Shown piece by piece: positions 51,956 through 60,027 of a DNA stretch of 64,000 nucleotides. The notes under the pieces were generated by a model. That model saw only the letters and a program-made list of their open reading frames with translations. It was not told the origin of the DNA and ran no database searches. This DNA is from Oscillospiraceae bacterium (GTDB taxonomy: Bacteria; Bacillota; Clostridia; Oscillospirales; Oscillospiraceae). Position 1 is the first letter of the stretch, and the number at the start of each line of letters is the position of its first letter. Both the position numbers and the translations under genes were made by a program. The DNA is taken from assembly GCA_017398625.1 (NCBI GenBank), contig JAFQFP010000014.1:1-64000 (forward strand), read 5' to 3'.

Positions 51956-52599
51956 GAGCTTTTTGCCGCATCAGCGAGAAGGCATTCCGGGCGCTGCCTG
52001 TTTTTTTGAAAAAAGCAGTGCTGAAGCTGGTGAAAAAGCGGGAAAAGGAATGGCAGTCCCAGCGCCTGCGCAGCCTTTGGAAGATCATGTACGGCGTGGA
52101 GGTAGGCATGGGCAGCTACGGCTGTTTTACCGCGGGGAATTTCAGCAAGGGCGATGTGATCGGGAATTATTGCTCCGTGGCAGGAAATGTCTGGCATCTC
52201 AACGCCAATCATCCCATGGAAAACGCCACCATGTCGCCGCTGTTTTACCGGAAGGAATTCGGCAACCCCAACGCGGTGGATGTGCCCCGCAGAGCGTTGA
52301 CGGTGGGACATGATGTGTGGATCGGCAGAGATGTGAAGATCCTTGCCGGTGTAAGCAGGATCGGAAACGGCGCGGTGATCGGTGTCGGCAGCGTGGTGAC
52401 CAAGGATGTGCCGCCCTACACGGTGGTCGCCGGTGTGCCTGCCAAGCCCATCCGCACGCGCTTTGACGAAGAAACCATCGCCGCGCTGGAAGATTCCCGG
52501 TGGTGGACTCTGCCGCCGCAGACACTGATGACCCTGCAGAATGTGGTAAATGATCCCCGCGCTTTTGCGGTGGAAGCAAAAAAGCTGGTGGAAAATTGA
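51937..52599 (+). CDS. Left-handed beta-helix acetyltransferase (CatB/xenobiotic type)
   Basis: A 220-residue hexapeptide-repeat acyltransferase, probably acetylating a sugar hydroxyl from acetyl-CoA. Hexapeptide repeats run from about residue 55 (VGMGSYGCFTAGNFSKGDVI) to VGHDVWIGRDVKILAGVSRI and VIGVGSVVTKDVPPYTVVAG, followed by GVPAKPIRTRF. The catalytic His lies in the NANHPMENATMSP segment. I chose the ATG at 51937, inside the end of the previous gene; the ribosome site is poor, so the start is uncertain. Its stop overlaps the flippase TTG start. Confidence 0.87.
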   Translation: MEKEDLGAFCRISEKAFRALPVFLKKAVLKLVKKREKEWQSQRLRSLWKIMYGVEVGMGSYGCFTAGNFSKGDVIGNYCSVAGNVWHLNANHPMENATMSPLFYRKEFGNPNAVDVPRRALTVGHDVWIGRDVKILAGVSRIGNGAVIGVGSVVTKDVPPYTVVAGVPAKPIRTRFDEETIAALEDSRWWTLPPQTLMTLQNVVNDPRAFAVEAKKLVEN

Positions 52600-53969
52600 T
52601 AAAAATACTGATTAAAGTTCTATCCTCCAATCTGGTGGTGCTGGCGATGAAGCTGATCAGCGGCTTCGTATTCCCGGCGCTGATGACTACCCAATCCTAT
52701 GCGGATTACCAGACCTTTTCCCTGTATCTGAGCTATATTACCATTTTACATCTGGGCTTTCCCACCGGTATGTTTGTCAACTACGGCGGTCAGCCCTATG
52801 ATTCGCTGGAAAAGAGCCGCTACAAAAGTGAGGTCGCGGTGCTGGTGGGGATCCTGTGCTTCTTCACGGTGCTGTTCGCCGGGGCATGGCTGTTTATCCG
52901 CAACGAGATGCTGCTGTATATCACACTGTGCATCATTCCGTACTGCGTGGTATCTGCCTATCAATCGCTGTATCAGGCGTGGGGCGAGTTCGGAAGATTT
53001 ACCCGCACCCATATCTTTACTGCTGCCGTTCCTCTGCTGGGGTCTACGGTGCTGTATTTTATTTTCCGCAGGCTGGAAGCGGCGTATTATATTTATCTGT
53101 TCATCGGTATCCATGTGCTCTACACCGTAGCGATCCTGCTGGATGCCTGCAAGCGCACCCGGGGTGTAAAGAGCGCCCCCGTATTTGACGAAAAAAATAT
53201 GCAGACGCTGAAGCTGGGCTTCTCCATCTGCATTGGCAATTATATCAATGTGCTGTTCCATTCCGTAGGCAAGCAGTTCGTGAAATCCCTGTTTGACACC
53301 GAGACCTTTGCGGTGTTTTCCTTCGGATTGTCTTTGCAGACGCTGATGACGGTGTTTATCACCTCCGTTGCCCAGCCGATGTACAACTTCCTTGCCAGCG
53401 GCAAGGTCAAGGAGGAGCAGCACGGCCTGTTCAAGCAGGGCCTGCTGCTGTTTGGCGCCTGCTCCGGTCTGGCGTTCCATGCTTGCCGGTTTGTGGTGGC
53501 GTGGCTGGTGCCCAAGTATAACGCCAGCATGGAGGTCACCGCCATCTATTTCATGGCGTTCCCTGCCATGGCAGTGATCAACTGTATGTACATTAATTTG
53601 TATAAGCTGACCCGACAGTCCAAGGCCTATGTCCGCAGACTGGTCACGGTGCTGCTGCTTTCCGTGGCGCTGAACGCGGTGGGTGTGGTGCTCCATAAGC
53701 ACATGATCTCCGTAACGGTTGCCACCGTGGCGGTGTACTACATCTGGCTGTTTATGGATGCTAAGCGGTTCCCGTCCCTAAAGATCGGTCTGCGGGACGG
53801 TGTGTTCCTGATCGCCTATTTTGGGGCATATCTGCTGAGCATGCAGATCGGCAACGCCATTCTCGCCGCTCTTGCCTATCTGGTGATGCTGGCGCTGATG
53901 GGCTGGCTGATCTACCGGGATACGGTCAAAGCAGCAGGCGCAACGGTTCTGAAGAAGCTGAGAAAGTAA
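52596..53969 (+). CDS. Oligosaccharide flippase (Wzx-like)
   Basis: A 457-residue protein with about 12-14 helices of the MOP superfamily, which flips the lipid-linked repeat unit outward. The N terminus VLSSNLVVLAMKLISGFVFP and a mid KLGFSICIGNYINVLFHSVG segment are typical of polysaccharide flippases. It starts with TTG, overlapping the previous TGA by four bases. It is the only flippase candidate in the locus. Confidence 0.87.
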   Translation: MIKILIKVLSSNLVVLAMKLISGFVFPALMTTQSYADYQTFSLYLSYITILHLGFPTGMFVNYGGQPYDSLEKSRYKSEVAVLVGILCFFTVLFAGAWLFIRNEMLLYITLCIIPYCVVSAYQSLYQAWGEFGRFTRTHIFTAAVPLLGSTVLYFIFRRLEAAYYIYLFIGIHVLYTVAILLDACKRTRGVKSAPVFDEKNMQTLKLGFSICIGNYINVLFHSVGKQFVKSLFDTETFAVFSFGLSLQTLMTVFITSVAQPMYNFLASGKVKEEQHGLFKQGLLLFGACSGLAFHACRFVVAWLVPKYNASMEVTAIYFMAFPAMAVINCMYINLYKLTRQSKAYVRRLVTVLLLSVALNAVGVVLHKHMISVTVATVAVYYIWLFMDAKRFPSLKIGLRDGVFLIAYFGAYLLSMQIGNAILAALAYLVMLALMGWLIYRDTVKAAGATVLKKLRK

Positions 53970-53982
53970 GAGAGGAAACGAT

Positions 53983-55077
53983 ATGAAGAAAGTGATGCTG
54001 GTGTTCGGCACACGGCCGGAAGCCATCAAGATGTGCCCGCTGGTCAACGAATTGAAAACAAGAAAGGGCTTGCAGACCTTGGTTTGCGTCACCGGGCAGC
54101 ACCGGCAGATGCTGGATCAGGTATTGGATGCCTTCGGCGTGGAGCCGGACTATGATCTGTCCATCATGAAGGATAAGCAGACCCTGTTCGATGTGACCAC
54201 CAATATCCTGAACCGGATCAAGGAGGTTCTGGAAGCGGAGAAGCCCGATGTGGTGCTGGTTCACGGCGACACCTCCACCACCTTCGTCACCGCCCTTGCC
54301 TGCTTCTATCTGCAGATCCCGGTGGGACATGTGGAGGCGGGACTTCGCACCTATAACATCTATTCCCCCTATCCCGAGGAATTTAACCGGCAGGCGGTGG
54401 GCATTCTCAGCAGCTACAATTTTGCCCCCACGGAAAAGTCTAAGGACAATCTGCTGCGCGAGGGAAAAGACCCTGCCACCATCTATGTCACCGGCAATAC
54501 CGCCATAGATGCGCTGAAGACCACGGTTCGGGAGAATTACACCCATCCCCAGTTGGAATGGGCAGCGGACAGCCGTTTGATCCTCATTACCGCCCACCGG
54601 CGGGAAAATCTGGGTCAGCCCATGCACAATATGTTCCGTGCCATCCGCCGTGTTATGGATGAGCACCCGGATGTGAAGGCGATCTACCCCATCCACATGA
54701 ATCCTGTGGTGCGTGAGGCTGCCAATGCCGTTTTGGGCGACGAGGAGCGCATCCGCATCATTGAGCCGCTGGAGGTTCTGGATTTCCACAACTTCCTTGC
54801 CCGCAGCTACATGATCCTCACCGACTCCGGCGGCATCCAAGAGGAAGCTCCCAGCCTTGGAAAGCCGGTGCTGGTCATGCGTGACACCACCGAGCGCCCG
54901 GAAGGCATCGCCGCCGGCACGCTGAAGCTGGTGGGCACGGAAGAAGATACGATCTACCGGGAGTTTACCCGGCTTTTGACGGATGCCGACGCCTACAATG
55001 CCATGAGCCACGCCTCCAATCCCTATGGAGACGGTCATGCCTGTGAGCGTATTGCAGATATTTTGGAACAAAGCTGA
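53983..55077 (+). CDS. wecB: UDP-N-acetylglucosamine 2-epimerase (non-hydrolysing)
   Basis: A 364-residue enzyme converting UDP-GlcNAc to UDP-ManNAc. Motifs: [58 protein letters not shown] and [27 protein letters not shown] precedes the ATG. It shows that ManNAc or a derivative is either in the polymer or used for wall teichoic-acid linkage. Confidence 0.95.
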   Translation: MKKVMLVFGTRPEAIKMCPLVNELKTRKGLQTLVCVTGQHRQMLDQVLDAFGVEPDYDLSIMKDKQTLFDVTTNILNRIKEVLEAEKPDVVLVHGDTSTTFVTALACFYLQIPVGHVEAGLRTYNIYSPYPEEFNRQAVGILSSYNFAPTEKSKDNLLREGKDPATIYVTGNTAIDALKTTVRENYTHPQLEWAADSRLILITAHRRENLGQPMHNMFRAIRRVMDEHPDVKAIYPIHMNPVVREAANAVLGDEERIRIIEPLEVLDFHNFLARSYMILTDSGGIQEEAPSLGKPVLVMRDTTERPEGIAAGTLKLVGTEEDTIYREFTRLLTDADAYNAMSHASNPYGDGHACERIADILEQS

Positions 55078-55094
55078 GAAAGGAAGACGGCAAT

Positions 55095-55991
55095 ATGAAA
55101 GGTATTATTCTCGCCGGTGGTACCGGCACACGGCTCTACCCGCTGACCAAGGTCACCTCTAAGCAGCTTCTTCCCATTTACGACAAGCCCATGATCTATT
55201 ACCCCCTGTCCGTGCTGATGAGTGCGGGGATCCGGGATATTCTGATCATTTCCACCCCTCAGGATCTGCCCCGGTTCCGGGAGCTGCTTGGCTCCGGCAG
55301 CCAGTTTGGCGTGACCCTTTCCTATGCGGAGCAGCCCAGCCCCGACGGCTTGGCCCAGGCGTTCATCATCGGTGAGGAATTCATCGGTGACGATTGCGTC
55401 GCCATGGTCTTGGGCGACAACATTTTTGCCGGTCACGGGCTGAAAAACCGGCTGAAGGCAGCGGTGGAGAATGCCCAGTCCGGCAAGGGCGCCACCATTT
55501 TCGGCTACTATGTGGACGATCCCGAGCGCTTTGGCATCGTGGAATTTGATGCCGAGGGCAAGGCTGTATCCATCGAGGAAAAGCCTGCCAAGCCCAAGAG
55601 CAATTACTGCGTCACCGGCCTGTACTTCTACGACAACCGGGTGGTGGAGTTTGCCAAGGGTCTGAAGCCCTCCAAGCGGGGCGAGCTGGAGATCACCGAT
55701 CTGAACCGGATCTATCTGGAGATGAATGAACTGAATGTGGAGCTGCTGGGACAGGGCTTTACATGGCTGGATACCGGCACCCACGAGAGCTTGGTGGAGG
55801 CCACCAACTTTGTGAAGACCATCGAGACCCACCAGCACCGGAAGCTGGCGTGTCTGGAGGATATCGCCTATGTCAACGGCTGGATCACCGCCGATCAGCT
55901 CCGTGCTGTGGCGGAAGCCATGAAAAATAACCAATACGGACAGTACCTGTTCGATGTGCTTGCGGGCAAGTATATCGATGCACGGCATTAA
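55095..55991 (+). CDS. rmlA: Glucose-1-phosphate thymidylyltransferase
   Basis: A 298-residue enzyme, first step of dTDP-L-rhamnose synthesis. Seen: [49 protein letters not shown] and [22 protein letters not shown] precedes the ATG. It is separated from rmlB by an unusual 181-base hairpin cluster, although the other rml genes are contiguous. Confidence 0.97.
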   Translation: MKGIILAGGTGTRLYPLTKVTSKQLLPIYDKPMIYYPLSVLMSAGIRDILIISTPQDLPRFRELLGSGSQFGVTLSYAEQPSPDGLAQAFIIGEEFIGDDCVAMVLGDNIFAGHGLKNRLKAAVENAQSGKGATIFGYYVDDPERFGIVEFDAEGKAVSIEEKPAKPKSNYCVTGLYFYDNRVVEFAKGLKPSKRGELEITDLNRIYLEMNELNVELLGQGFTWLDTGTHESLVEATNFVKTIETHQHRKLACLEDIAYVNGWITADQLRAVAEAMKNNQYGQYLFDVLAGKYIDARH

Positions 55992-56073
55992 TACTGTTTC
56001 TTAATAAAATGATCAAACATCATTTTATTGTACCATTGCATGGTACGCCGCTTACAGCGGCAAGAAACCGTAT
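55991..56073. repeat. Cloverleaf element, copy 1 (between rmlA and rmlB)
   Basis: A closing stem ATACTGTTTCTT (55991-56002) pairs with AAGAAACCGTAT (56062-56073), with one mismatch. It encloses three perfect hairpins placed end to end with no free base: AATAAAATGAT / ATCATTTTATT (56003-56029), GTACCAT / ATGGTAC (56030-56046) and GCCGCT / AGCGGC (56047-56061). The result is a fully paired four-way junction. Starting at the last base of the rmlA stop codon, it is non-coding. Confidence 0.8.
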
Positions 56074-56080
56074 TGACTTC

Positions 56081-56154
56081 GTTTTTTGCGGCTGCGCCGC
56101 AAGCCGCTTCTCAGCGGCTCAATAAAACACTATGGAAGCGTTTTATTAAAAAAC
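56081..56154. repeat. Cloverleaf element, copy 2 (inverted relative to copy 1)
   Basis: A short closing stem GTTTT / AAAAC (56081-56085 with 56150-56154) encloses TTGCGGC / GCCGCAA (56086-56102), GCCGCT / AGCGGC (56103-56118) and AATAAAAC / GTTTTATT (56121-56147). Read as reverse complement it follows the plan of copy 1: ATAC-GTTT, TAATAAAA, TTTTATTG, GCCGCT-AGCGGC. So the gap holds two diverged, inverted copies of one element. It ends just before the rmlB ribosome site. Confidence 0.7.
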
Positions 56155-56172
56155 TCGTATAAGGAGAATACC

Positions 56173-57192
56173 ATGACCATTATCGTTACCGGCGGCGCCG
56201 GATTCATCGGAGCCAACTTTGTATTTCATATGCTGGATAAGCATCCGGACTACCGCATCGTGTGTCTGGATAAGCTGACCTACGCAGGCAACCTTTCCAC
56301 ACTGAAAAATGTGATGGACAACCCCAATTTCCGCTTTGTTAAGGGGGATATCTGCGACCGTGAGGCGGTTTATGGGCTGTTTGAAGAAGAGCACCCCGAT
56401 GTGGTGGTGAACTTTGCGGCAGAGAGCCATGTGGACCGCTCCATTGAGAATCCCGAGGTGTTCCTGCAGACCAATATTCTGGGCACGCAGGTGTTGATGG
56501 ATGCCTGCCGCAAGTACGGCATCAAGCGCTACCATCAGGTCTCCACCGACGAGGTCTACGGCGATCTGCCGCTGGACCGTCCCGACCTGTTCTTCACCGA
56601 GGAGACCCCCATCCACACCAGCTCCCCCTATTCCTCCTCCAAGGCAGGCGCGGATCTGCTGGTGATGGCTTATCACCGCACCTATGGTCTGCCGGTGACC
56701 GTCTCCCGCTGCTCCAATAACTACGGTCCTTACCATTTCCCCGAAAAGCTGATCCCGCTGATGATCGCCAATGCCCTGAACGACAAGCCCCTGCCGGTTT
56801 ACGGCAAGGGAGAGAATGTCCGGGACTGGCTGTATGTGGAGGATCACTGCAAGGCCATCGATCTGATCATTCATAACGGAAAGGTGGGCGAGGTCTATAA
56901 CATCGGCGGTCACAACGAGATGCGCAACATCGACATCGTGAAGCTGATCTGCAAGGAGCTGGGCAAGCCCGAGAGCCTCATCACCTATGTTGCCGACCGG
57001 AAGGGTCACGATATGCGCTATGCCATCGACCCCACCAAGATCCACACCCAGCTTGGCTGGCTGCCGGAGACCAAGTTCGCCGACGGCATCCAAAAGACCA
57101 TCCGCTGGTATCTGGACAACAAGAGCTGGTGGGAGGAGATCATCTCCGGCGAATACCAGAATTACTACGAGAAGATGTACGCCAACCGGTAA
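56173..57192 (+). CDS. rmlB: dTDP-glucose 4,6-dehydratase
   Basis: A 339-residue short-chain dehydrogenase-fold enzyme, second step of dTDP-rhamnose synthesis. Seen: IVTGGAGFIGANFVFHML (NAD site), STDEVYGDL, the catalytic YSSSKAGAD (Tyr-x3-Lys) and RCSNNYGPYHFPEKLIPLMI. AAGGAG precedes the ATG at 56173; an upstream in-frame ATG lies inside cloverleaf copy 2 and is rejected. Confidence 0.97.
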   Translation: MTIIVTGGAGFIGANFVFHMLDKHPDYRIVCLDKLTYAGNLSTLKNVMDNPNFRFVKGDICDREAVYGLFEEEHPDVVVNFAAESHVDRSIENPEVFLQTNILGTQVLMDACRKYGIKRYHQVSTDEVYGDLPLDRPDLFFTEETPIHTSSPYSSSKAGADLLVMAYHRTYGLPVTVSRCSNNYGPYHFPEKLIPLMIANALNDKPLPVYGKGENVRDWLYVEDHCKAIDLIIHNGKVGEVYNIGGHNEMRNIDIVKLICKELGKPESLITYVADRKGHDMRYAIDPTKIHTQLGWLPETKFADGIQKTIRWYLDNKSWWEEIISGEYQNYYEKMYANR

Positions 57193-57202
57193 GGAGTTTG
57201 CT

Positions 57203-58111
57203 ATGAAGTTTTTTGTCACCGGCGTTGCCGGCCAGCTTGGCCACGATGTGATGAATGAGCTGGCGGCACGGGGCTTTGAAGGCGTGGGCAGCGACCTTGC
57301 GCCGGAATACGCAGGCATACAGGACGGCTCTGCGGTGTGTACCATGCCCTATGTGCCGCTGGATATCACCGATGCCGCCGCGGTGGCGGCAGCCATTTCC
57401 GCTGCAGCTCCGGATGCGGTGGTGCACTGCGCCGCATGGACGGCGGTGGATCTGGCGGAGGACAACGAGGAGAAGGTGCGCGCCATCAATGCGGGAGGCA
57501 GCCGCAATATTGCAGCCGCCTGCGCCGCCTTGGGCTGTAAAATGATCTACATCTCCACGGACTATGTGTTCGACGGACAGGGCGAGGAGCCTTGGCAGCC
57601 GGACTGCAAGGACTATAAGCCCTTGAATGTCTACGGTCAGACCAAGCTGGAGGGTGAGCTGGCGGTGGCGGAGCTGCTGGAAAAGTATTTCATTGTCCGC
57701 ATCGCTTGGGTGTTCGGCAGAAACGGAAAAAACTTTATCAAGACCATGCTCTCCGTGGGCAAAAAGTATGATACCGTCCGTGTGGTCTGTGATCAGATCG
57801 GTACCCCCACCTATACGCTGGATCTTTCCCGGCTGCTTGTGGACATGGCGTTGACGGAAAAATACGGCTATTACCACGCCACCAATGAGGGCGGCTATAT
57901 CTCTTGGTACGATTTTACCCGGGAGATCTTCCGGCAGGCGGGCTATGAGACCGAGGTTGTGCCGGTGACCACTGCCGAGTACGGTCTGAGCAAGGCGGCA
58001 CGGCCCTTTAACAGCCGTCTGGATAAGAAAAAATTGGTGGAAGCGGGCTTTGCGCCCCTGCCCACATGGCAGGATGCGCTCAGCCGCTATCTGAAGGAGA
58101 TCGAGGAATAA
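57203..58111 (+). CDS. rmlD: dTDP-4-dehydrorhamnose reductase
   Basis: A 302-residue NAD(P)H-dependent reductase, last step of dTDP-L-rhamnose synthesis. Seen: FVTGVAGQLGHDVMNEL, MIYISTDYVFDGQGEEPW and VYGQTKLEGELAV (Tyr-x3-Lys). AAGGAG precedes the ATG at 57203; a longer in-frame opening overlaps rmlB and is rejected. The next gene starts one base after its stop. Confidence 0.96.
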   Translation: MKFFVTGVAGQLGHDVMNELAARGFEGVGSDLAPEYAGIQDGSAVCTMPYVPLDITDAAAVAAAISAAAPDAVVHCAAWTAVDLAEDNEEKVRAINAGGSRNIAAACAALGCKMIYISTDYVFDGQGEEPWQPDCKDYKPLNVYGQTKLEGELAVAELLEKYFIVRIAWVFGRNGKNFIKTMLSVGKKYDTVRVVCDQIGTPTYTLDLSRLLVDMALTEKYGYYHATNEGGYISWYDFTREIFRQAGYETEVVPVTTAEYGLSKAARPFNSRLDKKKLVEAGFAPLPTWQDALSRYLKEIEE

Positions 58112-58112
58112 T

Positions 58113-58715
58113 ATGGGACAGATCAAGGTTACCAAGTGCCCCATTGAGGGGCTGTATATCATCGAGCCCGCAGTTCATGGGGACAACCGGGGCTATTTCA
58201 TGGAGACCTACAACCAAAACGACATGAAGGAAGCCGGGCTGGACATGGTGTTCGTGCAGGACAACCAGAGTATGTCCGTAAAGGGTGTGCTTCGCGGTCT
58301 GCATTTCCAGAAGGAGTACCCTCAGGGTAAGCTGGTGCGCGCCATCAAGGGCAGGGTATTCGATGTGGCGGTGGATCTGCGGAAGAACAGCGCCACCTAC
58401 GGCAAGTGGTACGGCGTGGAGCTGACAGAGGAGAACAAAAAGCAGTTTTACATCTCCGAGGGCTTTGCCCACGGCTTTTTGGTGCTGTCCGATACCGCGG
58501 AATTCTGCTACAAGGTCACGGATTTCTACCATCCCGGTGATGAAGGCGGTCTGGCATGGAACGACCCTGCCATCGGCATCCAGTGGCCGGAGCTGACGGG
58601 AGAATACGGTGGAAATGCCTCCGCCGAGGGCTATGCGCTCTCTGACGGCACACCGCTGAACCTTTCCGATAAGGATCAGAAGTGGCTGTGTCTGGCGGAT
58701 ACCTTCCAATTTTGA
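58113..58715 (+). CDS. rmlC: dTDP-4-dehydrorhamnose 3,5-epimerase
   Basis: A 200-residue cupin epimerase, third step of dTDP-rhamnose synthesis. Seen: GDNRGYFMETYNQNDMKEAG, VLRGLHFQKEYPQGKLVRAI (catalytic His) and YISEGFAHGFLVLSDTAEF. It completes the rml set, here in the order A-B-D-C. A terminator follows. Confidence 0.96.
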   Translation: MGQIKVTKCPIEGLYIIEPAVHGDNRGYFMETYNQNDMKEAGLDMVFVQDNQSMSVKGVLRGLHFQKEYPQGKLVRAIKGRVFDVAVDLRKNSATYGKWYGVELTEENKKQFYISEGFAHGFLVLSDTAEFCYKVTDFYHPGDEGGLAWNDPAIGIQWPELTGEYGGNASAEGYALSDGTPLNLSDKDQKWLCLADTFQF

Positions 58716-58718
58716 TCG

Positions 58719-58751
58719 TGCCGGCGGGAGAACCTCCCGCCGCGGCTTTTT
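58719..58751 (+). terminator. Terminator after rmlC, upstream of one more gene
   Basis: CGGCGGGAG pairs with CTCCCGCCG around AAC, and CGGCTTTTT follows. The next ribosome site begins two bases later, so the last gene probably depends on read-through. Confidence 0.82.
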
Positions 58752-58769
58752 CCAAGGAGGTGAAAGGGT

Positions 58770-59936
58770 ATGACAAAGGAACAGGCGCTGATCGCCCTTG
58801 TGGGAAGTGAAGTCTGCGGCCGTCCGGCGGCAGATGCAAGTGTGTTGGCAGCCGTGGACAGGAACAGTCTGTATGAATTTGCCAAGGAGCAGGATCTTGC
58901 CCATCTGGCGGGCGCTGCCTTGGAAAAGCTGGGGCTGCTGGGAACAGAGGAAGCAAGTCAAAAGCTCCGTAAGCAGGCGTTTGGGGCGCTGTACCGCTGT
59001 CAGCGGATGGAACGGGAGCTGACAAAGATCTGTGATACCCTTTCCGCCGTCTCCGTTCCCCATATTCCGCTGAAGGGCTCGGTGCTTCGCGGCAGCTATC
59101 CGGAGAGCTGGATGCGCACAAGCTGCGATATCGATGTTCTGGTAAAACAGGAGGATCTGCAGACCGCGGTTTCGGCGCTGGAAAAGGCGCTGGAATACAC
59201 AAAGGCCGGTGCGGATGCCCATGAGATATCCCTGTTTTCCAAGAACGGTGTGCATCTGGAGCTGCATCATGATCTGATCGAGGAAAATTGGCGGTCCGGC
59301 GGTGAGGAAGTCCTGCAGACCGTATGGCAGCACGCCCGGCCGGCTTGTGCGGGTGGCTGTACAAAGCAGATGCCGGATGACCTGTTCTATTTCTACCACA
59401 TCGCCCACATGGCGAAGCATTTTGTCCTTGGGGGCTGCGGTATTCGTCCGTTTTTAGACATCTGGGTGCTGAATCACCGGGTGGAGCATGACCGGCAGGC
59501 GCGTCTGGCGTTGCTGGAGCAGGGGAAGCTGCTGGACTTTGCCCTTGCGGCGGAAAAACTCAGTCAGGTCTGGTTTGGGGATGCCAAGCCGGAGGAAGAG
59601 ACGGAAAAAATGGAGGATTACCTGTTCCGGGGAGGCCTGTACGGCGGCAGCGAGACCGTCACCGCTCTGCGGCATACCAAAACAAAGGGGAAGCTGGGCT
59701 ATGTGCTGTCCCGGATCTTCCTGCCCCGGCAGGAGCTGCAGATGGAGTATCGCGTTTTGGGGAAAAAGAAGTGGCTGTACCCCTTCTGCCAGATCGCCCG
59801 GTGGTTTCGGCTGCTGTTTGGCGGCAAGGCGGGGCATTGGCTGGGCAGACTTCGGAAAAATGCCGCTGTTACTTCGGAGCAGGGGCAGGAGGATGCCGGT
59901 CTGCTCCGGGAGCTGGGGCTCTGGGAAAAAGAATAG
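58770..59936 (+). CDS. Nucleotidyltransferase family protein (NTP_transf_5-like)
   Basis: A 388-residue protein resembling the uncharacterised nucleotidyltransferase family found at the ends of polysaccharide loci. The core is IPLKGSVLRGSYPESWMRTS then CDIDVLV (Asp-x-Asp metal site), followed by GVHLELHHDLIEE and YHIAHMAKHFVLGGCGIRPF. Its substrate is unknown; a role in finishing or signalling on the glycan is possible. CCAAGGAGG precedes the ATG. It follows the terminator of the rml genes with no visible promoter. Confidence 0.83.
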   Translation: MTKEQALIALVGSEVCGRPAADASVLAAVDRNSLYEFAKEQDLAHLAGAALEKLGLLGTEEASQKLRKQAFGALYRCQRMERELTKICDTLSAVSVPHIPLKGSVLRGSYPESWMRTSCDIDVLVKQEDLQTAVSALEKALEYTKAGADAHEISLFSKNGVHLELHHDLIEENWRSGGEEVLQTVWQHARPACAGGCTKQMPDDLFYFYHIAHMAKHFVLGGCGIRPFLDIWVLNHRVEHDRQARLALLEQGKLLDFALAAEKLSQVWFGDAKPEEETEKMEDYLFRGGLYGGSETVTALRHTKTKGKLGYVLSRIFLPRQELQMEYRVLGKKKWLYPFCQIARWFRLLFGGKAGHWLGRLRKNAAVTSEQGQEDAGLLRELGLWEKE

Positions 59937-59941
59937 AAACT

Positions 59942-59966
59942 GGGGCTGTTGCGCTGCAACAGCCCC
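59942..59966. other. Strong hairpin between convergent genes
   Basis: GGGGCTGTTGC pairs perfectly with GCAACAGCCCC around GCT. No clear T-run follows on either strand, but its position between converging genes suggests bidirectional termination. Confidence 0.6.
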
Positions 59967-60027
59967 TAAAATTATGGATTTATCCGGGCAGGCGGATCGG
60001 GACGATATGGGTATCGACCAAAAGGGG

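Noticed and set aside
55992..56172. Insertion sequence between rmlA and rmlB
   Set aside because: No transposase frame fits in 181 bases; it is reported instead as a pair of structured non-coding elements.
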